Positions 1-12,870 are shown, counted from the first letter of the stretch. The stretch: 64,000 bases of DNA from Bromus sterilis (GCA_950022295.1 OX465600.1:308274031-308338030); one strand, 5' to 3'. Made by a program: numbers and translations. Notes: a model not told the origin generated them from the letters alone.

Positions 1-2559
1 TTATCAAATACACGGACCTTATTGTCAAAACCATTAGCGACTTGTCTCAATTCGGCGTCCATAGGCTCCTCATTTGCCTATAAGTTTTATAGGAAAGGAT
101 TGGTATATTAGTGAAAAATAGGTCGAACCAACTAATGAAACCCTATATATGAATGATAGTTACCGTTCGTTTGAACCAAGAGATGAAACCAGGATTGCCG
201 TCTCCTTGATTGGCAAGAAGCTCATACTCTGCGATGGAATCACTTTCAATAACCACTCCATTCGAGAATTTGGCGACGTGTCGACTGTATGAATTCAGGG
301 GAATTAATAAGAAATAAGAATTATTAGAAGTTGCGAAACAATGTACGTACCGAGCACTTACTCGATGTACGGTCGCACTTCTGTTAGGTTGGTGAAGATA
401 TACAGTGTAAGAGTCCGCCATTCTTTGATATCCAAAATCTTATTTCTAAAAGCACCAACAGGTCCGAGCTTCCCTTTGAATAGGCTGAGGTTGGATTGAC
501 GCCGTTGGGGGTCGCCAGTATTGTACCGAGGCTTTGGATTATGCAAATGGTGATTTTTGGCTTCATAATGTGCTGTCACGAAGTTTGCCGCCTCCTCGGT
601 AATGAAAGCCTCGGCCACCGATGCTTCAATTCTACGTTTATTTTTACATTTTGCTCGAAGCGTCTTCTGCATTCTCTCCATTGAATAGCACCAACGATTT
701 TGCACAGGGCCCCCTAATCTTGCCTCGGTCGGGAGATGCAATATCAAATGCTGCATCGTATTAAAAAAACCCGGTGGAAAGATCTTCTCTAACTTGCAGA
801 GCAACTCCGGCGCCATATCTTCCATGTCTTCTAGCACGCCATCGGATAGTTCTTTAGCACAAAGAACACGAAAGAAATAGCTCAGTTCTGCCACTACTAG
901 CCACTCTTCCTCGGAGATATAGCCGCGCAACATCACCAGCATTTCCCGCTCAAGCCGTATGTGCCAATCATGACTCTGAAGCCCAAATATTTTATGTTTT
1001 TCAGGACTCGCTCCCCTCCTCAGATTCGCTGCATACCCATCGGGGAACATCAAACTGTTTTGCACCCACAAGAGAATTTCCCTGATATGCCCACTTTCAA
1101 GATTGAACCAGGCCCTTGGCTTGGACCAATTCTTCTTTCCTTTCGGCTGTCGCATGTTCTGTGAGGGTCTAACACATAAAGTCTCCTGGTCGACTCTAGG
1201 TTTAGGATTATTCTTTGACTTCCCATCTATGCCGAAAAATGTACCAAACAGGGCCTCGCCGATATTTTTTTCAGTGTGCATCACGTCAATATTGTGTGGA
1301 AGTTCGAGGTCTTGGAAGTAGGGGAGATCCCAGAAGCATGTCTTGTGAGTCCAGGCGTGTTCCGAATTATATCCCTTAAAATACCCGAGACGTTCTGGAT
1401 CAGGCTCGAGAGAGTTCAACTGTGCCAAGACATGTTCTCCCGTCATCGTAGGTGCTGCCAGGTTTTTGACAACTTTGCCTTTGATGAAGTTCTTCTTGTC
1501 TTTTCTAAAAGGATGCTTAGGAGGCAGAAACTGTCTATGCAAGTTGAAGCAGGAATACTTGCCACCCGCCTTCAGCCAATGAAACTGAAGAGCAGCCTTG
1601 CATGTTGGGCACCCGAACTTTCCATGAACACAGAAGCCAGCGAAAAGCGCATACGCCGGCAAGTCATGCATCGAGTACTGGTACCAAACATGCATTTTGA
1701 AGGTCTTTTTGCTAGCTGCATCGTATGTCTTGAACCCTTCGTCCCAAGCTTGTTGCAATTCCTCCTTAAGCGGTTGCATGTACACATCCATATTCTTCCC
1801 CGGATATTTGGGCCCTGGTATTATCAACGTCAGGAAAATGTTCTTCCTTTTCATAATCTCTGAGGGGGGGGGGAGATTGAGTGGCATGACAAATACAAGC
1901 CAACAACTGTATGAGGCTGCCATCAGACCGAAAGGATTGAACCCATCTGTGCCGACGGCGATTCGGCAATGCCTTGGCTCCTTAGCTTTTTCCGAATGTT
2001 TTTCATCAAAGTGCTTCCATGCTGAACCATCCGATGGGTGAGGCAACATCGGATTCCCATCTGCATCAAATTATGTTCTCTTCCCATGTTTGTGCCATGT
2101 CATCTGTCTGGCTGTCTCTTCCATCATGTGAAGGCGTTGAATTCTTGGTATCACTGGAAGATACTGAAGAACATTTACGGGTACTTTGGTCTGCGTCTTC
2201 TCACCTTGACCATTGTCTACCACAACATACCTGGATGACTTGCATTTGGGACAATAGTCTTCGTCCGCATACTCTTTCCTAAATAAAGCACATCCATTTT
2301 CACAAGCATGTATCTGCTCATAGGGCATCTTAAGTAGCTTGAGGATTTTATCCGATTGGTACAGGTTTGCAGGCATAACATGATCTTTTGGTAGAAACCG
2401 CCCAATTAGGGTCGTGATCGCATTGTAGCAATCTGTGCCCAAGTTGAATTGTGCCTTTAAAGCCATCAACTGTGCGATGGCATCGAGCTGAAAAAGCTCA
2501 GTGTGAGCATGCAGCGGACGTTTCGAAGACTCCAACATATCATAGAAGGCCTTCGCAGA
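1..2559 (-). pseudogene. CACTA (En/Spm) TNP2-like transposase, 5'-truncated, one nonsense codon
   Basis: The minus strand reads as a long TNP2-type (Transposase_21) protein, the enzyme that excises and inserts CACTA DNA transposons in the nucleus. Three exons can be read: 2559-362, 284-164 and 77 to beyond base 1. Introns are inferred at 285-361 (donor GTAAGT, acceptor CAG) and 78-163 (donor GTAACT, acceptor TAG), and the frame is kept across both. Family-like motifs are QIHACENGC and CPKCKSSR in the N-terminal part, QMTWHKHGKR, HPSDGSAWKHFDE, LPHNIDVMHTEKN, GPVGAFRNKILDIKEWRT, and GFISWFK in exon 2. A single in-frame TAA at 2071-2073 splits the first exon. The coding sequence ends abruptly at 2559, where a LARD-like LTR begins, so the start is lost. 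About 800 codons remain, and the 3' end lies outside the window. The family call is firm; the introns are inferred from splice consensus and reading frame. Confidence 0.9.
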
Positions 2560-3027
2560 TGTAACAGCCCAGTTTTCACAAAAATTAAAAAAAATTGCTT
2601 TCGGTGTGAATTGTTTGATTGTCTGATTGTTTGCGGTGTTTGCATCCCCGATTTATTGATCGGAGATTATTTTCCCCCTCTTATCTCGTATCGGACGGAG
2701 ACCGACCCTTGCCACCCTGACACTCGACCTTTGCGACACCGGGTTTCACCCGATCACCATCGCGAAAACCGCACGAGACCAGCCATCGCCACCGGAACGA
2801 AAAACCCCGTTTAATAATTAAACGGGATATTTTTATAGCGCGCCGGAAAATGTTGTCGGAACGTCACCGCAGTGAGGTACGATCGAAGAGCTCGACGCGC
2901 TGAGCGTGTGGTTCGAGATTTCATCGGAATCAGAGTCCGTATGCAACTTCGGCGGTCACGAACGTATTCACCGGACACGCGAGAGGGGTACCGAGGGCGT
3001 TTGCGTAAACTGGCCAGCCAACCTGCC

Positions 3028-3035
3028 TATATAAA
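3028..3035 (+). promoter_or_regulatory. TATA box of first LARD-like LTR
   Basis: TATATAAA sits about 470 bp into the LTR, just before the GC-rich block, and is conserved at 7730-7737 in the second copy. The position fits the U3/R promoter of an LTR. The transcription start is not shown by the sequence. Confidence 0.5.
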
Positions 3036-3073
3036 CACCAACACACTCCCCTAGGCCAATTAGGGTTTACCCC

Positions 3074-3790
3074 ATGGAAATTTGCAGCCACCCCCCTCCA
3101 CTTAGCCCCAAATTAGCCCCCCAAACCCCCAGATCTCGAAACCCTAGCCCCCATCAGATCCAGACCGTCAGACCTGGGATCTGACGGCCCAGATCTGGGA
3201 TCTGACGGCCCAGATCTGGCCTCCTCCCACCAACCGCTGCCTCCAGGCGCCCGGGCCCCGCAGGGCCGCCGCCAGGCCCGCCCGGGCCCATCTGGCCGAG
3301 CTCCACGCCATGGAGCGCCGCCGCCTCCGGCAGCCGCGCCGAGCTCCTCCGGCCAGACCGCCGCCGCCTTCTCCTCCTTCTCCCGCGCCTTCCATCTCTC
3401 CTCCTCACCCCGTCGCCTCGCCTCGCAGGTCGCCGGAGCACCACCAGGAGCAGCAGCGGCCGCGCCATGGGAACCCGGAGCTCGCCGCCCGAGCCGAGCT
3501 CGCCGCTGCTCCGACGTCCGCCGCCGGCGCCCTCCCTGCTCCGGATCCGCGGCCCCCTCGCCCGCCGCCTCCGCCTCCTGGGCGCCCCGCGCCCCTCGCC
3601 GCCGGTGGCCGGCGCGCCACCGGAAGCCGCCCGCCGCCGCGCCCTCCATGGCTCGGGACGAGCAAGCCAGCCGGCTGCCTCCCGTCCACCCAGCTTGGGC
3701 TGGCCCAGCCAGGCCACCGAGGCCCAGCACCAGCCAGGCCGGCCTACCCTTGCTACAGATGGGCCGAGCCCACTAGTGGGGTGAGGCCCC
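3074..3790 (+). other. GC-rich leader-like block in first LARD LTR
   Basis: A strongly GC-rich stretch full of CCGCCG runs follows the TATA box and begins with an ATG at 3074. Open frames occur on both strands and are rich in Pro, Ala, Arg and Gly, as expected from base composition alone. The ATG frame of the second copy (7776-8603) is broken here by an extra C in the C-run near 3128, which argues against translation. At 3169-3210 a 21 bp unit is present twice in tandem, one more than in the second LTR. Confidence 0.5.
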
Positions 3791-6663
3791 CTTTTTTTTT
3801 ATGTTTTAGCTCAGCTGCTATTATTTTTTTCTGCTAAGTCTGGAAAACTGCTGCTGATTGATTTTCGTACTGCGATTTCCCGTCAAACCGTAGCTCGGAT
3901 CGCGAGTCGCCAAAAATGAAAACTGCTTAGAATTGCGTGTACTTTAATCCGTCTTTTGTGAGTTAATTGTTTTGAGGTTGTTTAGATATAGGTTTTTTCT
4001 GTTCAAATAGGGCATCAGGCCGTTAATTGCATTTATCTCCTGTTATGTGCTGCTGGTATTATTTTGTTGCAACTTTGCATGATGATTGTAACAAATCCAT
4101 GAGGCCTATTGCATTGATTCCTTTTGCATTGCGTTAAGCAATGTTTCTACTTCAGTTTCATGCATTCACATGCCATATTTTCCTGCTGCATCATGTTTAT
4201 ATCTTGCTCCAAAGTATCTATCCTGATGTTATTGTGCTGCTATTGCTGAAACTGTTATTTTTGTTGCAACTTCGGATGACGATTGCTTCGCAACCGTTCA
4301 TCGGAATTGAGTGATTCCAATTGCATATTGTTAAGCATGATGTCTACTTTCATTCCATGTGTTGCTATGTCATGTTGCTGCACTTTTGCATATAGATTTA
4401 CCCCTGTTTATACAGCTTGTGCCCGTAAATTGTTTTGCTTGTATCTTTTTAACCGTAACTCCGTTTGGGGTGTTCTTTATATGTAACTTGATTAGTTTTT
4501 CGTGTTCGTGTGTTTATGCTATTGTTTGCTGTTGTTAACCAAGATAAAATATGGTTTAGGACAGAACAGTACCAAATCTTTTAATCATCGTGCGGCACTT
4601 AGTGTTATGCCATGTTTAGGTTGTGCTCCACTTAAATTGACTAGCATAGATAGTTTACTTTGTGCTTCACCTCTTGAAATGTTTGTGTGCTTTGCCATGC
4701 TTTCTTGAGTTGCCATGATAATAACCGTTGTTTGGTCACCTGTAGCTAAACAACTTGAACCACCGTAAACGTGCGGTATCGTCGTGTGTGACGAGTACTC
4801 CACTTAAATTGTTAGTGACCGCTCTCGACGGTAGGTGCGATGTCTCGTGTTACTTCTTGATGATGCTTGCTCGTGTTTGCTCCGTAGTAATAGTGGTGCA
4901 CCGTTGATTGCTTTCCAGTTTTTACTTCTTGTGTGCTCCCGCGGGTACCTCTCGGAGACGTTGCGAGCTTGCGATCGACTACACCTTCGGAACCCGACTT
5001 ATCAACAAGCAAGGACTTGCATTACTTATGATCCATTCTATTTCAACCAGCGGTTTGCATGCTAGTATAGGCTAGGTTCGATGTTTGATCCTACCACATG
5101 TTTACAGCCTCTTTTAAACCGATACAACCATGTCCCTTCCCAGCAAACCATGGACTGCTATGTTACTGTTGCTCGTTGCTCAGCCCCTGCTTAGTATGCA
5201 TGCTTAGGATGCTACGATGTTACCCTGTTACTCTTTGGGTTGGGATATCACATGATCATTATTATATTATTGTTGATGATATGATTATTATTATAATGTT
5301 GACTATATTCGACGAAGGATGGAAGGTCTAGGCTATCCCGCCCTGACGCTTTGTTCCATTCGAGTCACCTAGGATCCGAGTTCCGGGTATTGGTTTTAAG
5401 ACTGAGCGTGCCTAACCGCGTGTGGGATTTTATGGGGTCCCCTCTTCTTACCTACCTAGCTTCAAACATTTCTAGTGGTGGCCCAAGCTGATTTATCATT
5501 TGAAACGTGTGTGTGACTGGTCCGCGGCCGGCAGTTTTTCAAACAACTTGGGCCAGTGGAGACATGGTTTCTCTGTTGGTCCACCTGATCAGCTAGGACC
5601 CGGTCTCATAAGAGAACTAACCGGTAATCCGACCTCCGTCATACGGAAGAGTCCGATCCGAGAGCGTGGCCGGCTTTTGGATTGGGTGTCGACTCCCCGG
5701 GGGCCACCCGGATTTGTTCGTCGTTAGCTAGAGGGACCTGTCGTTTCGGATCTCTTGGAACTAAATCATAAAATGGTTGCCTATAATGGGTAGCAACTGA
5801 GAGTGATGGACGTGCGTGCGGAGCCTCGTAATGGGCAGTTGGTACACCCCTGCAGGGTTAAATCTTTTCGAGAAGCCGTGTCCACGGTTAAGGACGACTT
5901 GAGACCTACTCCTTGTTCATAGACAACAACAACTGAGATAATCTTAATACAACTTGATCAACGTGTGAGTGTGCCTTGACTGCTTCTTCTTCGTCGGGAT
6001 GCGAAGAGGAGGACAAGGATAGGATAGGTGTTATGATTGCGTAAGCAGTTGATAGCAAGACTTGTTGGAGGCGATTCCTCATCGAATTCTTGGCTTCTTA
6101 CCTTACTCTATAGATCGTTAGCCACTTCATAAATGCTAGTGCGGCAGCAACCTCACCACCTACCCCTTCCTTACCGTAAACTACTAGTTGTCCTAGAATG
6201 ACGAGTGATGAAGTCCTTGCTGGGTCAGATGACCACTACAGTTGGATGCTGAGTACCTCTGTACTCATGATACTACACCCAAACTCTTTTCAGGGTTCTG
6301 ATCGACAACAGGTATGGTGATCGACGTTTCACGTGGAGACTCGGACGACGACTAGTTAGGCGGATCCCGGCGGAGGGCCTGGACCCGTGTGGTTATGGGA
6401 TCGATGCTTTTCTCTTTGCCACTAGGCATTTGATTGTAGTCTATACTCAGACATGTAGCTTCCGCTGTTGTATTATATTTGAGGCAGTTGTATGCCACTT
6501 GTATGAGATGTTGTATCCTTGTATCTGTAATGTTGTGATATCATGTTGGAAATCCGGGGCATATGGCTTTGTCATATGTCGCGGTGGGTCCGATATGTGC
6601 TTCGTCCTCGGGTTCGGGCGGAAACGTCCGAATCTGAAACAGTACCGCATATCGGGCCTTACA

Positions 6664-7261
6664 ACTTGGTATCAGAGCCTTACCGACCGTAGGATCCCCT
6701 CTCTGGCCGAAGTCGAGTCTAGACAAAAACTATTCTGTAGTTACTAAGTTAGTTATCGGAGAGTAGGAATCTTTTTACTCCTTACCCTTGCTCTGTCCAG
6801 GACAAGTGCCGTAAGTGTTTTATTCTTGACTTATCCCCTTCAAAACTTTAGGATCTCGATTGTGTGGAGTATCGGAATACTTACAATGCCTTGCTTGCAG
6901 CGTATTGTCTCGATTCCGAGCTCAGGTGGGAATTCCTGTAGTACCTTTAGCTTCTCCGACTTCGGGAATCATCTGGGTCATTCATTGCCATCCATTCTTT
7001 TGCCCGGTGTTTTACGACTTGCGTCGAAAATCACTATCCCTTGATCTGGTTTTCGCGATCGTTCTTCCTCTTGACACCGATGGTTTCGTTTTCCGACGTT
7101 ACCGTCTCTCTGCGGAAATTTATCTCGACAGAAGTTCAACGTTGACATGGAGCAGAGTCCCTTGTTGGTGGTGTTGAAGATCGTCGTCTCTTTTCTCTCC
7201 CCCCTCTCCCCCCCGGATCGTCCTGGATCTCGGGACGAGATCCCTTGTTGGTGGTGTTGCC
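6664..7261 (+). other. LARD internal domain fragment with primer-binding site
   Basis: TGGTATCAGAGC at 6667-6678 is the primer-binding site. About 580 bp of non-coding internal DNA follow. Near the end the phrase CCTTGTTGGTGGTGTTG occurs twice (about 7162 and 7242), just before the next LTR starts. No purine-rich tract stands before 7262, so this is not a normal 3' end of an internal domain. Confidence 0.7.
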
Positions 7262-10200
7262 TGTAACAACCCAGTTTTCGCAAAAATTAAAAAAAATTGC
7301 TTTCAGTGTGAATTGTTTGATTGTCTGATTGTTTGCGGTGTTTGCATCCCCGATTTATCGATCGGAGATTATTTTCCCCCTCTTATCTCGTATCAGACGG
7401 ATACCGACCCTTGCCACCTTGACACTCGACCTTTGCGACACCGGGTTTCACCCGATCACCATCGCGAAAACCGCACGAGACCAGCCATCGCCACCGGAAC
7501 GAAAAACCCCGTTTAATAATTAAACGGGATATTTTTATAGCGCGCCGGAAAATGTTGTCGGAACGTCACCGTAGTGAGGTACGATCGAAGAGCTCGACGC
7601 GCTGAGCGCGTGGTTCGAGATTTCATCGGAATCAGAGTCCGTATGCAACTTCGGCGGCCACGAACGTATTCACCGGACACGCGAGAGGGGTACCGAGGGC
7701 GTTTGCGTAAACTGGCCAGCCAACCTGCCTATATAAAGACCAACACACTCCCCTAGGCCAATTAGGGTTTACCCCATGGAAATTTGCAGCCACCCCCCTC
7801 CACTTAGCCCCAAATTATCCCCCCAAACCCCAGATCTCGAAACCCTAGCCCCCATCAGATCCAGACCGTCAGATCTGGGATCTGACGGCCCAGATCTGGC
7901 CTCTTCCCACCAACCGCTGCCTCCAGGCGCCCGGGCCCCGCAGGGCCGCCGCCAGGCCCGCCCGGGCCCATCTGGCCGAGCTCCACGCCATGGAGCGCCG
8001 CCGCCTCCGGCAGCCGCGCCGAGCGCCTCCGGCCAAACCGCCGCCGCCTTCTCCTCCTTCCCCCGCGCCTTCCATCTCTCCTCCTCACCCCGTCGCCTCG
8101 CCTCGCAGGTCGCCGGAGCACCACCAGGAGCAGCAGCGGCCGCGCCATGGGAACCCGGAGCTCGCCGCCCGAGCCGAGCTTGCCGCTGCTCCGACGTCCG
8201 CCGCCGGTGCCCTCCCTGCTCCGGATCCGCGGCCCCTCGCCCGCCGCCTCCGCCTCCTGGGCGCCCCGCGCCCCTCGCCGCCGGTGGCCGGCGCGCCACC
8301 GGAAGCCGCCCGCCGCCGCGCCCTCCATGGCTCGGGACGAGCAAGCCAGCCGGCTGCCTCCCGTCCACCCCGCCTGGGCTGGCCCAGCCAGGCCACCGAG
8401 GCCCAGCACCAGCCAGGTCGGCCTCCCCTTGCTACAGATGGGCCGAGCCCACTAGTGGGGTGAGGCCCCCTTTTCTTTTTTTTTATGTTTTAGCTCAGCT
8501 GCTATTATTTTTTTCTGCTAAGTCTAGAAAGCTGCTGCTGATTGGTTTTCGTACTGCGATTTCCCGTCAAACCGTAGCTCGGATCGCGATGCGCCAAAAA
8601 TGAAAACTGCTTAGAATTGCGTGTACTTTAATCCGTCTTTTGTGAGTTAATTGTTTTGAGGTTGTTTAGATATAGTTTTTGCTGTTCAAACAGGGCATCA
8701 GGCCGTTAATTGCATTTATCTCCTGTTATGTGCTGCTGGTATTATTTTGTTGCAACTTTGCATGATGATTGTAACAAATCCATGAGGCCTATTGCATTGA
8801 TTCCTTTTGCATTGCGTTAAGCAATGTTTCTACTTCAGTTTCATGCATTCACATGCCATATTTGCCTGCTGCATCATGTTTATATCTTGCTCCAAAGTAT
8901 CTATCCTGATGTTATTGTGCTGCTATTGCTGAAACTGTTATTTTTGTTGCAACTTCGGATGACGATTGCTTCGCAACCGTTCATCGGAATTGAGTGATTC
9001 CAATTGCATATTGTTAAGCATGATGTCTACTTTCATTCCATGTGTTGCTATGTCATGTTGCTGCACTTTTGCATATAGATTTACCCCTGTTTATACAGCT
9101 TGTGCCCGTAAATTATTTTGCTTGTATCTTTTTAACCGTAACTCCGTTTGGGGTGTTCTTTATATGTAACTTGATTAGTTTTTCGTGTTCTTGTGTTTAT
9201 GCTATTGTTTGCTGTTGTTAACCAAGATAAAATATGGTTTAGGACAGAACAGTACCAAATCTTTTAATCATCGTGCGGCACTTAGTGTTATGCCATGTTT
9301 AGGTTGTGCTCCACTTAAATTGACTAGCATAGATAGTTTACTTTGTGCTTCACCTCTTGAAATGTTTGTGTGCTTTGCCATGCTTGCTTGAGTTGCCATG
9401 ATAATAACCGTTGTTTGGTCACCTGTAGCTAAACAACTTGAACCACCGTAAACGTGCGGTATCGTCGTGTGTGACGAGTACTCCACTTAAATTGTTAGTG
9501 ACCGCTCTCGACGGTAGGTGCGATGTCTCGTGTTACTTCTTGATGATGCTTGCTCATGTTTGCTCCGTAGTAATAGTGGTGCACCGTTGATTTCTTTCCA
9601 GTTTTTACTTCTTGTGTGCTCCCGCGGGTACCTCTCGGAGACGTTGCGAGCTTGCGATCGACTACACCTTCGGAACCCGACTTATCAACAGGCAAGGACT
9701 TGCATTACTTATGATCCATTCTATTTCAACCAGCGGTTTGCATGCTAGTATAGGCTAGGTTCGATGTTTGATCCTACCACATGTTTACAGCCTCTTTTAA
9801 ACCGATACAACCATGTCCCTTCCCAGCAAACCATGTACTGCTATGTTACTGTTGCTCGTTGCTCAGCCCCTGCTTAGTATGCATGCTTAGGATGCTACGA
9901 TGTTACCCTGTTACTCTTTGGGTTGGGATATCACATGATCATTATTATATTATTGTTGATGATATGATTATTATTATAATGTTGACTATATTCGACGAAG
10001 GATGGAAGGTCTAGGCTATCCCGCCCTGACGCTTTGTTCCATTCGAGTCACCTAGGATCCGAGTTCCGGGTATTGGTTTTAAGACTGAGCGTGCCTAACC
10101 GCGTGTGGGATTTTATGGGGTCCCCTCTTCTTACCTACCTAGCTTCAAACATTTCTAGTGGTGGCCCAAGCTGATTTATCATTTGAAACGTGTGTGTGAC

Positions 10201-11345
10201 TGGTCCGCGGCCGGCAGTTTTTCAAACAACTTGGGCCAGTGGAGACATGGTTTCTCTGTTGGTCCACCTGATCAGCTAGGACCCGGTCTCATAAGAGAAC
10301 TAACCGGTAATCCGACCTCCGTCATACGGAAGAGTCCGATCCGAGAGCGTGGCCGGCTTTTGGATTGGGTGTCGACTCCCCGGGGGCCACCCGGATTTGT
10401 TCGTCGTTAGCTAGAGGGACCTGTCGTTTCGGATCTCTTGGAACTAAATCATAAAATGGTTGCCTATAATGGGTAGCAACTGAGAGTGATGGACGTGCGT
10501 GCGGAGCCTCGTAATGGGCAGTTGGTACACCCCTGCAGGGTTAAATCTTTTCGAGAAGCCGTGTCCACGTTTATGGACGACTTGAGACCTACTCCTTGTT
10601 CATAGACAACAACAACTGAGATAATCTTAATACAACTTGATCAACGTGTGCGTGTGCCTTGACTGCTTCTTCTTCGTCGGGATGCGAAGAGGAGGACAAG
10701 GATAGGATAGGTGTTATGATTGCGTAAGCAGTTGATAGCAAGACTTGTTGGAGGCGATTCTTCATCGAATGCTTGGCTTCTTACCTTACTCTATAGATCG
10801 TTAGCCACTTCATAAATGCTAGTGCGGCAGCAACCTCACCACCTACCCCTTCCTTACCGTAAACTACTAGTTTTCCTAGAATGACTAGTGATGAAGTCCT
10901 TGCTGGGTGAGATGACCACTACAGTTGGATGCTGAGTACCTCTGTACTCATGATACTACCCCCAAACTCTTTTCAGGGTTTTGATCGACAACAGGTATGG
11001 TGATCGACGTTTCACGTGGAGACTCGACGACGACTAGTTAGGCGGATCCCGGCGGAGGGCCTGGACCCGTGTGGTTATGGGATCGATGCTTTTCTCTTTG
11101 CCACTAGGCATTTGATTGTAGTCTGTACTCAGACATGTATCTTCCTCTGTTGTATTATATTTGAGGCAGTTGTATGCCACTTGTATGAGATGTTGTATCC
11201 TTGTATCTGTAATGTTGTGATATCATGTTGGAAATCCGGGGCATATGGCTTTGTCATATGTCGCGGTGGGTCCGATATGTGCTTCGTCCTCGGGTTCGGG
11301 CGGAAACGTCCGAATCTGAAACAGTACCGCATATCGGGCCTTACA
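7262..11345 (+). repeat. LARD-like LTR, second copy (4084 bp)
   Basis: Starts TGTAACAACCC and ends GGGCCTTACA, collinear with 2560-6663. Its TATA box is at 7730-7737 and the GC-rich block at about 7800-8470. It lacks one of the 21 bp units present in the first copy. The close match suggests recent common origin or gene conversion. Confidence 0.8.
7776..8603 (+). other. 275-codon Pro/Ala/Arg-rich open frame in second LARD LTR, probably not coding
   Basis: This frame starts at an ATG 39 bp after the TATA box and stays open through the GC-rich block. The product would be low-complexity and Pro-rich, with no recognisable domain, and the same frame is shifted in the sister LTR. I read it as a by-product of GC composition in a transcribed leader. 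A short translated leader ORF cannot be excluded. Confidence 0.3.
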
Positions 11346-11455
11346 ACTTGGTATCAGAGCCTTACCGACCGTAGGATCCCCTCTCTGGCCGAAGTCGAGT
11401 CTAGACAAAAACTATTCTGTAGTTACTAAGTTAGTTATCGGAGAGTAGGAATCTC
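11346..11455 (+). other. Second LARD internal fragment with primer-binding site
   Basis: TGGTATCAGAGC lies at 11349-11360. The following bases match the first internal domain up to 11455, where the match ends at the inverted Copia LTR. Confidence 0.7.
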
Positions 11456-12870
11456 AGAACTAGAAGAGTAGCGGAAAGAAGATTGATCCGGATCCCGATT
11501 CCGACAACGCGACGGCATCCGGATGATGGTGAAACCCCCAACCAGGTGCAAACTCCAAACAAGGGGAGTCCGCTCTAGGTCGGAGAAAGAGAGAGAGAAA
11601 GAACTCAATGTTGTGTTGAGAAAAGGCACCCCATGCACCCCTCCTTTTATAGGCCAAGGAGGGGGGGGGAACTCTCCTCCCCTCCCCATGTGGGACTAAA
11701 CCCCACAAGGGGGGGGAGTGCACCGGCCATGGGGGGGGGGGGGATGGGCCCCTCCCTTGGCGCCTAGCCCAAGGAGGGAGGCTCCCCCTTCCCCTCATGG
11801 GCCTTTGAAGGCCCATATGCCTTTTTTCTCCTTTTTAATTAATTTTTAAATCATTTTAATATTTAATTCTGTCAATTAAATAATAAAACATATTTAAACA
11901 TCAATATATATTATTTTGAACCTTTCAAAATATCCGGAACAGCTTCCGGCACCTCCCCGGTACATTTCCGGTGTTTTCTCTCTTTTCACCTATGATCCCG
12001 AATCAATCCTTAATGCATCGATTTCCCTTAAGTGTGACACCCTACGGTCCTGGAAATAGTAGACATGATCGAGACACTCTTTGACCAATGAACATCATGT
12101 GGGATCTGGTTACAATCCTTGATGTGCCCCTACGCTTCCATCGAATAAACTTCATCGCTGTTGAACCGTTAACAATATGACTTGATCCCTTTGTTCTTCG
12201 GTACTATGTTTGTCCGAGGTATGATCGTCGGTATCCAATACCTAGTTCTTCCTCGTCTCCGACATAACATGTTTACTCGTCTGTGAATATTACATCTCTT
12301 GTGACCTAGTCACTTGCTTGCAAGCTATTGATGCAACACCATCGAGTGGGCCATGAGTACCTATCCGTCACTCGGATTGACAAATCCCGCTCTGATCTAT
12401 TTCATACTCCTCAACATATCTACTTCGGAATACCCAAGATATACCTTTTCAGTTACCATGTTTCAGTGTAACGGTTAATGCACTCAAAGCATCCTAATAG
12501 ATAGCAATTATGTATGATCATCACGGTCTAAGGATTCAGTCACTATGTTATTAAGTCATCGCAATGATAAAATTATGTGACTTGATCACACTGCAATTCT
12601 TAAGGTGGGTGTGTGTCCATCACATCATTCTCCTAAGGATATGACCTCATTGTCAATAGACTATTATGTTCTCATGATTAGGAAACCTTGATCATCAATT
12701 GCCCAATGAGCTAGTATGCCTGAGTTTAACTAGGGACCATGTTGTTATATATCACACGTGTATTAATGTTTCCGCTTAATACAGTTCTAGCACAATATAT
12801 AACGTATTATGAACAAACAGATATGTGACAAATATCTTTATTAATTTTCCTCTAGGGCACATATCCAACA
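11456..12870 (-). repeat. Truncated Copia-type LTR, inverted
   Basis: Read on the minus strand it begins at 12870 with TGTTGGATATGTGCCCTAGAGG-like sequence, the same start as the Copia LTR at 15777. It runs in the same order: dispersed similarity, a C/G-run block near 11650-11780, a TATA box in CCTATAAAAGG (11643-11653), then the leader. It stops at 11456, so the last few hundred bases of the LTR are missing. Divergence from the 15777 copy is considerable, so it is an older insertion or another subfamily. Confidence 0.75.

Larger units (their letters stand above)
2560..6663 (+). repeat. LARD-like LTR, first copy (4104 bp)
   Basis: It begins TGTAACAGCCC and ends GGGCCTTACA, so it has the TG...CA ends of an LTR. 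It carries a TATA box near 3028, a GC-rich block (about 3100-3780), then about 2.8 kb of AT-richer non-coding sequence. By eye it matches the copy at 7262-11345 almost base for base, with a few differences per 200 bases. It interrupts the CACTA transposase; the five bases before it are GCAGA. The small open frames inside are not conserved as protein. Confidence 0.8.
2560..11455 (+). mobile_element. LARD-like LTR retroelement complex: LTR, internal, LTR, internal
   Basis: Two nearly identical repeats of about 4.1 kb start TGTAACA and end CTTACA. Each is followed three bases later by TGGTATCAGAGC, the initiator-Met tRNA primer-binding site of many plant LTR retrotransposons. LTRs of this size with little or no coding sequence fit the LARD class (large retrotransposon derivatives, for example Sukkula) known from Triticeae. 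The order here is abnormal. The first LTR is followed by only 598 bp of internal DNA, then a second LTR, then a primer site and 110 bp of internal DNA before the complex is cut at 11455. No polypurine tract precedes the second LTR. No gag or pol frame is visible. The family name is not determined. Confidence 0.75.

Noticed and set aside
1276..1863. 195-codon plus-strand frame
   Set aside because: It lies antisense to the CACTA transposase, whose protein is recognisable; this is a shadow.
3113..3730. Long minus-strand frames (205 and 187 codons) in the GC-rich LARD block
   Set aside because: Low-complexity Arg/Gly/Ala composition, overlapping frames on both strands, and no domain; expected from GC-rich DNA.
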